DNA from: a virus
Reading direction: 5' to 3' (one strand)
Virus record (IMG/VR): IMGVR_UViG_3300027816_000355
Coordinates: 1 to 26,637 of that record
Length of the DNA stretch: 26,637 nucleotides
The translations under genes were made by a program, and so were the position numbers. Below, piece after piece: positions 1 through 6,738 of the stretch. The notes under the pieces are model-generated. The model ran no database searches. It saw only the letters and a program-made list of their open reading frames with translations, and was not told the DNA's origin. The first letter of the stretch is position 1; each line of letters opens with the position of its first letter.

Positions 1-902
1 CATGCGGGTACCCCTGCTGATATCGTAAGCACCTGACCTGTAGTACCTACTGGCAGCTTGCTCAACGTATTTGTTGCGGAAGCATACAAAATATCGCCCG
101 TAGTGTAAGTACTTTGTGCTGTACCGCCATTCGTTGCAGACAAGGTGCCTGTCACGCCAGTGGAAAGAGGAAGACCTGTAGCATTTGTAAGTGTGCCAGA
201 AGACGGGGTACCTAATGCCCCACCGTTTACAACAACCGCTCCCGCCGATCCAACATTGACTCCAAGCGCTGTTATGACGTTTGCCCCAGTAGTAACCGTA
301 GAAGGCGCAGAACCCGCTCCACCACCCACTACCAAAGCATTTGCAGCAAGTGCCCCCGAACTTGCAATAGTCGAGGTGCCACTAAAATAAGGAACACCGC
401 CTGATGTACCAGAACTTATCCCCGTACCACCAGAACCTACAGCAAGAGGGCTACCCAAAGTAAGTGTAGTCAGGTAAGTGACTGCCGCGCCTACGTCCGT
501 CCCGTTGTTATACAACATGACTTTTGCGCCATTCGGGACAGATACCCCTGTCTGACCAGTGACTTTCACTGTCACCGCGTAGCCCCCAACCGAATTGTTC
601 ATCACAATGTAGGGCTTTTGAATTGCGGGGACATTAACCGTGCCAGCAGCCGAAAGCGTTGCCGTGATATCAAGAACAAGGCATCGGAAATCTTGTGCAT
701 CGTTGCTATCTGTGTAAGGCAACGTGTAGGAGTTCGACGTAAAGTCGGCTGTCTCCAGCGTCGCCATACCTACAATAGCTTGTTCAAGCCCTCGATAAGT
801 ACTGGACGAGCCCAAGTTATTGTTCGTTGTGAGACCCCACGTACCGGCTTGCTCACCGGTACCGATCAATTCAATCTTGAGTCTTGAAAAAGTACTAGCC
901 AT
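1..902 (-). CDS. Tail fibre protein, N-terminal part (cut by left edge)
   Basis: An open frame starts at the ATG at 902 and runs off the left end, giving about 300 residues. The start is supported by an AAGGA ribosome site in the preceding 15 nt. The N-terminus (MASTFSRLKIELIGTGEQ, then AGTWG) matches the widespread phage tail-fibre opening in which LKLELIGTGEQ and a TWG motif precede a short adaptor domain. After about residue 150 the protein becomes rich in Gly, Ser, Thr and Ala, with phrases such as GSGGTG and NGGTAQ that are typical of trimeric fibre shafts. It would sit at the distal tail and contact the host surface. The receptor-binding end lies outside the window. It is the last gene seen in the minus-strand morphogenesis operon, 9 nt after the repeat protein. 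Fibre identity is from family resemblance; host specificity cannot be read. Confidence 0.85.
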   Translation of the reverse strand, partial: MASTFSRLKIELIGTGEQAGTWGLTTNNNLGSSSTYRGLEQAIVGMATLETADFTSNSYTLPYTDSNDAQDFRCLVLDITATLSAAGTVNVPAIQKPYIVMNNSVGGYAVTVKVTGQTGVSVPNGAKVMLYNNGTDVGAAVTYLTTLTLGSPLAVGSGGTGISSGTSGGVPYFSGTSTIASSGALAANALVVGGGAGSAPSTVTTGANVITALGVNVGSAGAVVVNGGALGTPSSGTLTNATGLPLSTGVTGTLSATNGGTAQSTYTTGDILYASATNTLSKLPVGTTGQVLTISAGVPA

Positions 903-911
903 GTTTTTTCC

Positions 912-1841
912 TTACGCTGCTTGAACGTCAACCCATGCCGGATTTTGGTAATTATTGATTACCGCCCAGTTAGGGTCTTGGTAATTATTAATCACAGTCC
1001 ATCCGCCTATTAATACTGAGCCTACTTGCCCTGTTCCAGATACCCCTGTAACTGTTACGCTGTCGTCCGTTTTAACTACAACGGTACCGATTATCCCTAA
1101 TCCAGAAACGCCATTCGGAGTTTCTTCAACGACCCGTGAAACAGTTCCAACAACACCTGTTCCTGCAACCCCGTTAACGTCAATCGCGGTTCCAAAGAAC
1201 GGAGTTACTTGTCCTACAGCACCTGTTCCCTCAACGCCAGTGACAGCATAAATTGAGGTTATTGAAAACGCAACCGCACCTATCGCTCCAGTGCCATCTA
1301 CCCCTACTGCGGTGATGCTCACTTGAGGTACTACATTCTCAACCGCCCCTGCCCCGGATACTCCCGTAACAGTAATAACTCGGCCAGTTGAAATTACTAC
1401 ATTCTCAACTGCGCCAATACCCTCTACCCCAATAGGTATGACGATATCATCGACTTGCACAGAGAAGTTGCCAATTTGGCCTACTCCCTGTACGCCCGAT
1501 GGGGCGAAAGTCAAGAGCGGCGTAATCGTGCCGACCTGCCCTGTTCCTTCTATCCCAGTGGGTACTACAACATCTTCAGTTGTTGTAGTTACATCCCCTA
1601 CCGCCCCCGCTCCGGAAACCCCGGTAATAGATGGTGCAACAACTGTAGTAACACTTCCTACATCACCTGTCCCCGATACGCCTGTCGGGATAACAACGGT
1701 GGCCTCAATAATGCCACCCCAACTAACACCACTATCGCCCCACGCACCAATTCCCCAGCCTGATATGTTGGTGTCCGGGATGCCACCCCAAGTAGCATCC
1801 CCCCATGCACCTTCATCCCAAGCCTTGACAAGATTTGGCAC
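912..1841 (-). CDS. Gly-rich tandem-repeat structural protein (11 repeats)
   Basis: This 309-residue protein appears to begin with GTG at 1841, seven nt after an AGGA ribosome site. An ATG two bases upstream (1843) lies in another frame and gives only a short peptide. Three regions can be seen. Residues 3 to about 45 hold WG-rich repeats (AWGD, TWGG, GWG, SWGG). The middle holds eleven copies of a motif of the form GVxGxGxVGxV, spaced exactly 20 or 22 residues apart. The C-terminus has two copies of INNYQ followed by D/N-P-x-W. The even spacing and the alternation of small and beta-branched residues suggest an extended beta structure. It lies between a structural paralogue and the tail fibre, so a fibre-associated or tail-surface role is the best inference. 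I do not recognise an exact family or enzymatic domain. Confidence 0.8.
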   Translation of the reverse strand: MPNLVKAWDEGAWGDATWGGIPDTNISGWGIGAWGDSGVSWGGIIEATVVIPTGVSGTGDVGSVTTVVAPSITGVSGAGAVGDVTTTTEDVVVPTGIEGTGQVGTITPLLTFAPSGVQGVGQIGNFSVQVDDIVIPIGVEGIGAVENVVISTGRVITVTGVSGAGAVENVVPQVSITAVGVDGTGAIGAVAFSITSIYAVTGVEGTGAVGQVTPFFGTAIDVNGVAGTGVVGTVSRVVEETPNGVSGLGIIGTVVVKTDDSVTVTGVSGTGQVGSVLIGGWTVINNYQDPNWAVINNYQNPAWVDVQAA

Positions 1842-1853
1842 ATTCTTTTCCTA

Positions 1854-2321
1854 TCAGGCGATACGAATAATTGCAGTAGAAGCAGCAGCCGCCGGGAACT
1901 GGATTTGAAAATCGCCAGAACTTACCTGCTGATCTCCGCCAAAACTTAAAACAGCACACGCGCGTCCTGACGTACCACCGACTGTGGAAGAGTTATAAAT
2001 CAGACCACCACAAGTAGTAAACGTAGCCGCTGACCAAGTCGTGTTGTCAAAGTCACAGATTGCCGTTGTGCCATCCGAAGTCGGAGTAATCGAAGTTAAT
2101 GTATTGCCACCAGTGGTATACCCACTTCCACTGCCTAGCTCATCTGAGCCAAGGTCGCTGTAGTTGGTAGTCGCTGCACCAAAGGTGCCACTTCCAGACG
2201 CTGTTGCTTTTAACAACGCCAGCTTAAATGTATTACCAGTAGATGCCGTGAAATCATGAAAGGCTCTAAGCACAGAAACCTTAAACGATGTCGGCATTGC
2301 AGTGGTTATAGTGATAGGCAT
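1854..2321 (-). CDS. Phage structural protein, paralogue of the 2622-3041 product
   Basis: This is a 155-residue protein rich in Thr, Ser and Gly. The ATG at 2321 follows GGAG within the end of the upstream gene, two bases after its stop. It shares a full-length pattern with the product of 2622-3041. Both have SFKxxVL near the N-terminus, an internal GYTxGGxxL, then F-D-x2-W-x-A-x-F, LIYN, AVLxFGxxQ, and a C-terminal FxIxxP followed by TAIxR. The pair probably arose by duplication and later diverged. Proteins of this shape are common in uncultured phage genomes between connector and fibre genes and are usually unnamed. A tail, collar or fibre-base role is inferred from position only. No signal peptide, membrane segment or catalytic motif is seen. 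Confidence 0.8.
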   Translation of the reverse strand: MPITITTAMPTSFKVSVLRAFHDFTASTGNTFKLALLKATASGSGTFGAATTNYSDLGSDELGSGSGYTTGGNTLTSITPTSDGTTAICDFDNTTWSAATFTTCGGLIYNSSTVGGTSGRACAVLSFGGDQQVSSGDFQIQFPAAAASTAIIRIA

Positions 2322-2322
2322 A

Positions 2323-2604
2323 TCAATTCTCCAAAAGTTTTACCAATTCAGGATGCCCCGATTCACGGAGTCGATTTGCTAATGTGGTGTTATGCGAAGT
2401 TACCGCCTGACGCATATACCGCACCAATACCTCACGTATTTGGGTCTTAAACGCCTCTGCCTGATCACGTATGACCGGGTGAGAACTTTCCCCAATGTAT
2501 ACAATTTTTTCTAACGCCATTTCGGCAACCTCTTCCGGAGTAAATCCTCGCCCCGAAACGGCTACCGCTTTAATATCCCCTAGTAACACACCGCCACCTA
2601 TCAT
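2323..2604 (-). CDS. Conserved phage protein of unknown function
   Basis: A 93-residue, mostly alpha-helical protein starts at the ATG at 2604 after AGGAG. The ribosome site lies inside a small 5-bp stem (CAGGA, three bases, TCCTG) that could partly mask it. A phrase of the type GFTPEEVAExALxKIxYxGxxSHPxIRDQAxAFK is familiar from many phage morphogenesis blocks, always as an unnamed small protein. It sits exactly between two paralogous structural genes, so it either was inserted between them or travelled with one copy during duplication. The central helix with regularly placed Arg and Glu could form a coil. No enzymatic motif is visible. A role in tail or fibre assembly is a guess from location. 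Confidence 0.75.
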   Translation of the reverse strand: MIGGGVLLGDIKAVAVSGRGFTPEEVAEMALEKIVYIGESSHPVIRDQAEAFKTQIREVLVRYMRQAVTSHNTTLANRLRESGHPELVKLLEN

Positions 2605-2621
2605 GCAGGAAACTCCTGTTT

Positions 2622-3041
2622 TTAATTAAAGCGAAAAATCGCTGTTGTGGCCGTATTTGACGGCATTCTGATCGTAAAGTTTTGGTTGTTACAGGTCTGA
2701 TTCGTACCAAAATCCAACACAGCTACAGAAGTGTTGCTTTGAGACGTGTTGTAAATGAGCGCTCCTCTTGCAGTAAAAGAAGCCCCCGGCCACGATACAT
2801 CAGAAAAATCTATGTAAGCAGTGCCTCCGGAAAAACCGATAGTGGCGTTCTGCAATGGTTTCCCGCCAGCGGTATAACCTGTCCCAGATACTTCGTTTGT
2901 TGTCGAATATGCCGTCGTTGAAGCGCCCAGTGTCGCGAGGTCTGTATACAATGCAATATACAAAGTATCTCCCACCAAGTCCTGATTACCTTGCAGGACT
3001 TGTTGCTTAAAAGAGTTTGTATATGTTTGCGTAAAACTCAT
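2622..3041 (-). CDS. Phage structural protein, paralogue of the 1854-2321 product
   Basis: This 139-residue protein starts at the ATG at 3041, overlapping the stop of the upstream connector gene as TGATG, a sign of translational coupling. It carries the same ordered motifs as the product of 1854-2321: SFKQQVL near residue 10, GYTAGG near the middle, then SWPGASF, ALIYNTS, AVLDFGTNQ, and NFTIRMPS followed by TAIFR. It is slightly shorter at the N-terminus and in the first loop. The composition is typical of a beta-rich virion protein. It probably acts at the neck or tail with its paralogue, either as alternating subunits or as parts of different rings, but the sequence alone does not decide this. 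Confidence 0.8.
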   Translation of the reverse strand: MSFTQTYTNSFKQQVLQGNQDLVGDTLYIALYTDLATLGASTTAYSTTNEVSGTGYTAGGKPLQNATIGFSGGTAYIDFSDVSWPGASFTARGALIYNTSQSNTSVAVLDFGTNQTCNNQNFTIRMPSNTATTAIFRFN

Positions 3042-3706
3042 CAGGTCACCATGTACTTCACTTGTCCATCCCTATATGCATCACCACGCTCAAGGCCATC
3101 GCCCAGCCGCTTGAGTTGCGCCAATGCGTCCTGAAACTTTTTCTCGTAATACGCCATCATGTCCTGCTCTCCCTTTAGGTAGATATTTGCCTCTACCAAA
3201 GACCCATACAACAAGGCAGGATCATAGTTATCTCCTAGCCATGTTTGTCCGTCCGGGGCTGTCGTGATTGATTCTGGATAGTAGTAATAATGTAGCTCCA
3301 TCCCATATGCAGCAGCAGGCGTAGGACCAAAAATAAACGCCAACTCATCCGATATCACACTGCTTTGAACCGAAGGACCAAAAATTGCGTAGTATTTTGG
3401 CACCCCAGTAGATGTCGGAGTAGGATAAATCTCACGAATGAAGTTTACGTCCTTGTTCTGCAGATACACATATTCTCCGTCCGGCTTAATCACTGCAAGA
3501 GAGAATACGGAAAGAAAATCCGAAGGGCATTGAACGTACTTGTTACTAGCCGCCATTGTTCCCGTGACATTTTTGCGTAAGGCCGCAAGCTGCACAGTGT
3601 TATAAATACGTTTTTCAGCCTGCTTGATAAACGTGTTTACCACCCCAGAAGCAAAGGTGTTCTCGGTGTAATCCTCTATCGCAGCAAAAAGTTCCGTGTA
3701 GTTCAT
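3041..3706 (-). CDS. Head-tail connector / adaptor-like protein
   Basis: A 221-residue protein starts at the ATG at 3706, overlapping the previous stop as ATGA. Its N-terminal helix (MNYTELFAAIEDYTEN) is followed by a segment around FIKQAEKRIYNTVQLAALRK, a beta-rich middle with FxxGPTP, and an aromatic stretch (ELHYYYYPESIT). The C-terminus is helical, with LVEANIYLKGE and MMAYYEKKF. This order resembles the phage adaptor proteins that form a ring beneath the portal in short- and long-tailed phages. It lies two genes after another adaptor-like protein of equal length, so the two probably make successive rings of the neck. The name rests on overall pattern, not on a diagnostic residue. Confidence 0.72.
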   Translation of the reverse strand: MNYTELFAAIEDYTENTFASGVVNTFIKQAEKRIYNTVQLAALRKNVTGTMAASNKYVQCPSDFLSVFSLAVIKPDGEYVYLQNKDVNFIREIYPTPTSTGVPKYYAIFGPSVQSSVISDELAFIFGPTPAAAYGMELHYYYYPESITTAPDGQTWLGDNYDPALLYGSLVEANIYLKGEQDMMAYYEKKFQDALAQLKRLGDGLERGDAYRDGQVKYMVT

Positions 3707-4035
3707 GTGATTTCTACCGTAACACTGCCTAAACTAAATCCGCCAATTAATGCCTGTGCTACAGGAGAAGGTTGCATCCCAATTGATTCAAACAACGAAT
3801 CTCCGGGGGCTCCTGCAAAAACAGTCACCGTTGAAACACTTTCTGGACGCGGTTCATAAATAGCTATCGGCTCATTAATCCCGCGCTTCGGCTCAAGTTG
3901 TGGGTGCTTTGGTTCGTAGCACTCCTGACAAACTTTAAACCCCGTCCATTCCTTCTTTAATTCTGAATACGGGAACCGTTGGCCACACTGATCACATATG
4001 GCTAACGAATATTTGCCAGTTGCATACCCCGCCAT
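3703..4035 (-). CDS. Small zinc-ribbon phage protein
   Basis: This is a 110-residue protein from the ATG at 4035, preceded by TTAGGA at the end of the upstream gene. Residues 14-39 hold two CxxC pairs (C14, C17, C36, C39), with the phrase CDQCGQRFPYSELKKEW between them and CQECYEP at the second pair. This forms a classic zinc ribbon. The rest is Pro-rich and without strong features. Similar ribbon proteins are common next to connector genes in phage structural blocks, where they are annotated only as hypothetical. The stop overlaps the next start by four bases, so expression is coupled to the connector. Zinc binding is well supported by the cysteines; binding to DNA or to a virion partner is not shown. 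Confidence 0.78.
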   Translation of the reverse strand: MAGYATGKYSLAICDQCGQRFPYSELKKEWTGFKVCQECYEPKHPQLEPKRGINEPIAIYEPRPESVSTVTVFAGAPGDSLFESIGMQPSPVAQALIGGFSLGSVTVEIT

Positions 4036-4036
4036 C

Positions 4037-4708
4037 TCAATATCCTAAGTCTGGCGTTAAATACACACTGGCAATATCCCGATCTTCCTGCGCTGCCCGC
4101 GCAAACTCTTCTTCATACAACTGCTTCAGCATGACTGTGCGATCTGGGGCCTTTTTTAAAGACAAATAATAGGCTAATCCTGCCGCTAAGCAAGGCAAAA
4201 AGCGAAACACTACATCTGCGGTATTCGTATATGCCCCCACATCTTCCATCCGACGAACGGCGTAATAACGGAAGATATATGGCTCCGAATTGTCCGGCGC
4301 AGGGTAAACAAAGAGTTTTGGGCTACTTGTACGCTGAACGTAATACTGCGCTGGCCGCGCCTGCGTATTCTTGTCCGGGAGATGGAGATATTCGTTCTGG
4401 CTGATTCGGTCAATCGTAATGTCCTGTTGCGTTTGGCCAGAACCTGTACGAATCACCGCAGATAAGACGTTAACGGTGTCAGCAGGCAGCGTGTATTCCG
4501 CCTGCCCAAATACCATAGATACCTGCCGTTGCTCAATCGTCCACAGATTGAGTCCTCTATTTGCCCATTCTAGGAACAACAAGTTCAAAGACCGACGAGC
4601 GGTCTTCATGTCGTAGCCGTCGCGACCCTCAAGCCCGCAACGCTCATACGCCTCTTCAATCAGGTCATCAAATTCCAGATTGAAGGTGGTTGTTCCAGAG
4701 GTTGCCAT
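4037..4708 (-). CDS. Head-to-tail adaptor, gp4-like
   Basis: A 223-residue protein starts at the ATG at 4708 after an AAAGGA ribosome site. Near residues 10-50 it shows FDDLIEEAYERCGL, then KTARRSLNLLFLEWANRGLNLWTI. This pattern is seen in phage packaged-DNA stabilisation and adaptor proteins of the P22 gp4 type: a helix bundle ending in NRGLNLW. A beta-rich centre follows with YTLPADTVNVL and KLFVYPAPD, and then a helical tail with FLPCLAAGLAYYLS. These proteins assemble as a ring on the portal after DNA packaging and seal the head. It lies downstream of the head genes and upstream of a second connector, as expected. No peptidoglycan-cutting motif was seen in it. Confidence 0.8.
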   Translation of the reverse strand: MATSGTTTFNLEFDDLIEEAYERCGLEGRDGYDMKTARRSLNLLFLEWANRGLNLWTIEQRQVSMVFGQAEYTLPADTVNVLSAVIRTGSGQTQQDITIDRISQNEYLHLPDKNTQARPAQYYVQRTSSPKLFVYPAPDNSEPYIFRYYAVRRMEDVGAYTNTADVVFRFLPCLAAGLAYYLSLKKAPDRTVMLKQLYEEEFARAAQEDRDIASVYLTPDLGY

Positions 4709-5041
4709 TTAGCATCCTTTTTTCTTCGCCATGCCGCCAGAAGCATACCGAGTACCTTTTGAGCCACCGAATCTGCCTTGGTTCAACCCCGCTTTGCCAC
4801 TATGTTTAACGCTTGGCGGTTTGATTTCTTTTACCATCTTGCCAATATCAGGGTCTCTACGACTAGGCGTAACCGCATCACCTACGCGATTAATACTGCC
4901 GCCTTTGCCAAAGGTCATGCCCTTGCTGGTTTTACTGAATTTCTTTGCCACTTTGACAGGAATGCCAACTTTTTTCGCAAAAGCCGGGTTATGCGCTGCC
5001 GCATCCATCAACTTCTTCTGTTTGGCGCTTTTAGCTGGCAT
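4709..5041 (-). CDS. Small basic phage protein (Lys/Gly-rich)
   Basis: A 110-residue, strongly basic protein starts at the ATG at 5041, with GGAGG six nt upstream inside the preceding gene and an 11-bp overlap. The N-terminus (MPAKSAKQKKLMDAAAHNP, then FAKKVGIP) resembles a family of small phage proteins that open with MPAKS plus KAQQRFM and AxNPEFAKKVG. The C-terminus has GGSKGTRYASGGMAKKKG, which shares the YAxGGM phrase with the 94-residue protein at 5565-5849. High charge and low complexity suggest nucleic-acid binding or packing in the virion. It is one of three neighbouring basic proteins. Its stop abuts the adaptor gene start. Function unknown. Confidence 0.75.
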   Translation of the reverse strand: MPAKSAKQKKLMDAAAHNPAFAKKVGIPVKVAKKFSKTSKGMTFGKGGSINRVGDAVTPSRRDPDIGKMVKEIKPPSVKHSGKAGLNQGRFGGSKGTRYASGGMAKKKGC

Positions 5042-5273
5042 TTTTAGCCTCCATTAGCCGGTCTAACTTCATCTCCAACCGGTCAAGTCTGTCCAATACC
5101 CGATTAATATCAGCGTGGACTTCCGCTTTTGTGACGTATTCCTTCGCAATCTCTTCACGAGTGCGATTGAGCAATACCTGCAGCCGATGAACCTCGGCTG
5201 ACTTTTCTTTCAGAACCCACCCAACCAAGCCAAGGAGGACTGAAAGTACTATGTTCCATACCATGACTTCCAT
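5031..5273 (-). CDS. Small membrane-anchored coiled-coil protein, possible holin or spanin-like
   Basis: This 80-residue protein starts at the ATG at 5273, one base after the upstream stop TGA (TGAAATG context). Residues 5-21 form one hydrophobic segment (VWNIVLSVLLGLVGWVL). The rest is a charged helix with heptad-like spacing, ending in VLDRLDRLEMKLDRLME, a convincing coiled coil. One N-terminal membrane segment followed by a periplasmic or cytoplasmic coil is the layout of XhlA-type lysis helpers and some spanin inner subunits. It is the only clear membrane protein in the structural block, so a lysis role is plausible, but no endolysin lies beside it. An alternative is a virion protein used in membrane penetration. 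Confidence 0.72.
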   Translation of the reverse strand: MEVMVWNIVLSVLLGLVGWVLKEKSAEVHRLQVLLNRTREEIAKEYVTKAEVHADINRVLDRLDRLEMKLDRLMEAKNAS

Positions 5274-5274
5274 T

Positions 5275-5562
5275 TCAGCACTTCCACCGTTTTCTGGCCT
5301 GCCGCAACCGACTATTCGGGTCTGCCGCAGCCTTTGGAAACTTCTTCATCTGACCCTCACTACGAGCGCAATAAGACTTCCTTCGCGCCGCACGTGCGGC
5401 CGAAGGCTTGTCCTCTGTCACCGCAGTCTGCAACTTACTGCCGGGATTAGCACGACGATAAGCAGTTACCCCCTGCTTCGTCATCCCAGCACCGGACTTA
5501 GTCGGGCGAAAATTGCCCGACTTGACCGAAGTTGCAATAGGGTTTTCACGCTTTCTAGGCAT
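5275..5562 (-). CDS. Small basic phage protein, DUF6321-like
   Basis: A 95-residue basic protein starts at the ATG at 5562, two bases after the upstream stop. There is no strong ribosome site, so coupling to the upstream gene is likely. The phrases GMTKQGVTAYRRANPGSKLQ, RRKSYCARSEGQMKKFPKAA and DPNSRLRQARKRWKC match a family of phage proteins I know as DUF6321, in which an alternating pattern of Arg, Lys and aromatic residues ends in RxRWxC. Two cysteines (near residues 66 and 95) are kept. The family occurs in structural blocks of many large phages and has no assigned role. The charge pattern suggests contact with packaged DNA. Family name is recalled, not searched. Confidence 0.78.
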   Translation of the reverse strand: MPRKRENPIATSVKSGNFRPTKSGAGMTKQGVTAYRRANPGSKLQTAVTEDKPSAARAARRKSYCARSEGQMKKFPKAAADPNSRLRQARKRWKC

Positions 5563-5564
5563 GA

Positions 5565-5849
5565 TTAGCAGATACGGGTCTTCTTGCCACGCGCAGCACC
5601 ATTACCACGGGACTGAACAGTCTCAACCATGCCTCCAGAAGCGTAGCCCATGGCCATCTTCTTGCGAGGGCTGACCATACCGCCTGCGGCATAACCCATC
5701 ATACCGCCGCCCATTTTTTTCATAGGCTTGGAGTCCATAGACAGCATATCGTCGCCAGCCATGCCTTTTTTGGAGGACTTGGCGTAACTCATGCCCTTAT
5801 CCATGCTCATACCGGACTTCTTCCGGCGCTTGTTCATTTTCATCATCAT
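5565..5849 (-). CDS. Small Met/Lys/Gly-rich repeat protein
   Basis: A 94-residue protein opens with MMMKMNKRRKKSGMSMDKG and has an extreme excess of Met, Lys and Gly. It starts at the ATG at 5849 after an AAAGGA site. Two imperfect internal repeats read MGYAAGGMVSPRKK and MGYASGGMV, and there is a third short KKMGGGMMGY. It ends in KKTRIC. No globular domain is evident. Such low-complexity basic proteins with GGM repeats turn up in structural blocks of uncultured phages. The repeated YAxGGMV phrase also occurs once in the 110-residue protein at 4709-5041, hinting at a common binding site or processing signal. Function unknown. The good ribosome site and tight packing argue that it is expressed. 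Confidence 0.72.
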   Translation of the reverse strand: MMMKMNKRRKKSGMSMDKGMSYAKSSKKGMAGDDMLSMDSKPMKKMGGGMMGYAAGGMVSPRKKMAMGYASGGMVETVQSRGNGAARGKKTRIC

Positions 5850-5860
5850 GATTTGATCCT

Positions 5861-6139
5861 TTATGCCCAGAAGAATGTTGCCGAAATGACAGTTGTTAGA
5901 TCAGCGTATGCCCCGTTCTTAAACAAAATACCGTCCTCCGGTAGTGACATATAGATGGCACTACTGCCAGCAGGAACGTCTATTCTGTAAAGAACGGTGC
6001 CACCATTACCATCGGTAATCGATACGGAACCCGTTCCCGCATCAGGAGAGACATACACCGCCTTAATACGGGTACGGCCAGTAAAAATGGCCCCATCCGT
6101 CGTGCGATAGGTACTCTGTAAATCGCTCATGTACCCCAT
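5861..6139 (-). CDS. Small beta-rich virion-type protein
   Basis: A 92-residue protein starts at the ATG at 6139, six nt after AGGAGG. A second ATG three codons in is less well placed. The sequence reads as alternating strands: YRTTDGAIFTGRTRIKAVYV, SVSITDGNGGTVLYRID and SSAIYMSLPEDGILFKNG. This resembles small beta-sandwich proteins found near phage capsid genes. It is encoded between a short Ala/Thr-rich head protein and the basic-protein cluster. A head-decoration or head-completion role is inferred from this position and from its size. There are no cysteines, membrane segments or catalytic motifs. I do not recognise a named family. Confidence 0.72.
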   Translation of the reverse strand: MGYMSDLQSTYRTTDGAIFTGRTRIKAVYVSPDAGTGSVSITDGNGGTVLYRIDVPAGSSAIYMSLPEDGILFKNGAYADLTTVISATFFWA

Positions 6140-6152
6140 GGCGACCTCCTAA

Positions 6153-6590
6153 TTAGGTAGCAGAGAACAGGATCGATGCAGCCAAAGTGCAGAATGCGTA
6201 TGCAAACCAGCTTGTGCCGTCACTGATCAGTTCTACACGGTCACCTGCAACCGAGGAACTTGCCACAAAGGTAATGGTGTCATCTGCGGTGCCAGTATCA
6301 CCCGCTGCGCCTGCCGCGTTGTACTGCTGACCTTTGATGATGTTTGCGCCGCCATTGGTTACCACGGTGTAAGCAGTGCCTACCGGAGCAGCTTTAACGA
6401 TAAAGGTAAAGCGCAGACCGGCTGCTGGGAGCGGAAGCGTAGTTACAAATTCGGTAGCCGAATTCAGGAAAATGGTTTTGCCGCTATCGGCTGCAGTCAA
6501 AGTGTTGGCAGCAGTTGCGGTAGATACAGCCGCAGGACCGATAAAACCGTTATCAGAGATCACCGGGCCGGTGAACGTAGTATTCGCCAT
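6153..6590 (-). CDS. Head-associated protein, Ala/Thr-rich
   Basis: This 145-residue protein starts at the ATG at 6590 after GTGAGGA. It is rich in Ala, Thr, Gly and Val. It contains FTGPVISDNGF near the N-terminus, AATAANTLTAADSGKTIFLN near residue 25, and a central AYTVVTNGGANIIKG. The phrase TLTAADSGKTIFLN is typical of small phage proteins encoded just after the capsid gene and read as decoration or fibre-like proteins. It is the first gene after the strong capsid-gene terminator, so it either relies on read-through or has its own promoter in the 6600-6690 gap. Function beyond a structural role is not shown. Confidence 0.75.
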   Translation of the reverse strand: MANTTFTGPVISDNGFIGPAAVSTATAANTLTAADSGKTIFLNSATEFVTTLPLPAAGLRFTFIVKAAPVGTAYTVVTNGGANIIKGQQYNAAGAAGDTGTADDTITFVASSSVAGDRVELISDGTSWFAYAFCTLAASILFSAT

Positions 6591-6700
6591 ATTGTCCTCA
6601 CATGCGAGTTGGGCGTATCCGTCTGCATGTCGTCAGCCGGGTCTGTCGAATACGCCGGGAAGCCCCGGAATACGTGCAATATACACTATTGCCAATAAAA

Positions 6701-6726
6701 GAAAAGGGGCCAATCGGCCCCTTTTC
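6701..6726 (-). terminator. Rho-independent terminator after the major capsid gene
   Basis: An 11-bp perfect stem (GAAAAGGGGCC, 4-nt loop, GGCCCCTTTTC) lies 13 nt past the capsid stop. In minus-strand transcription it is followed by a T-rich stretch. The A-rich first arm makes it potentially active in both directions. It would end or thin transcription right after the most abundant gene product. Confidence 0.85.
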
Positions 6727-6738
6727 TCGTTCCCCTAA

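Noticed and set aside
1658-1843. Minus-strand 61-codon frame from an ATG at 1843
   Set aside because: It overlaps the repeat protein, whose GTG start at 1841 gives a long frame with clear repeats.
3060-3085. TATAGGGA on the minus strand inside the connector gene as a T7-like promoter
   Set aside because: It lies within a conserved coding part, has no A-tract or flanking match to the 33-nt elements, and an 8-mer can occur by chance.
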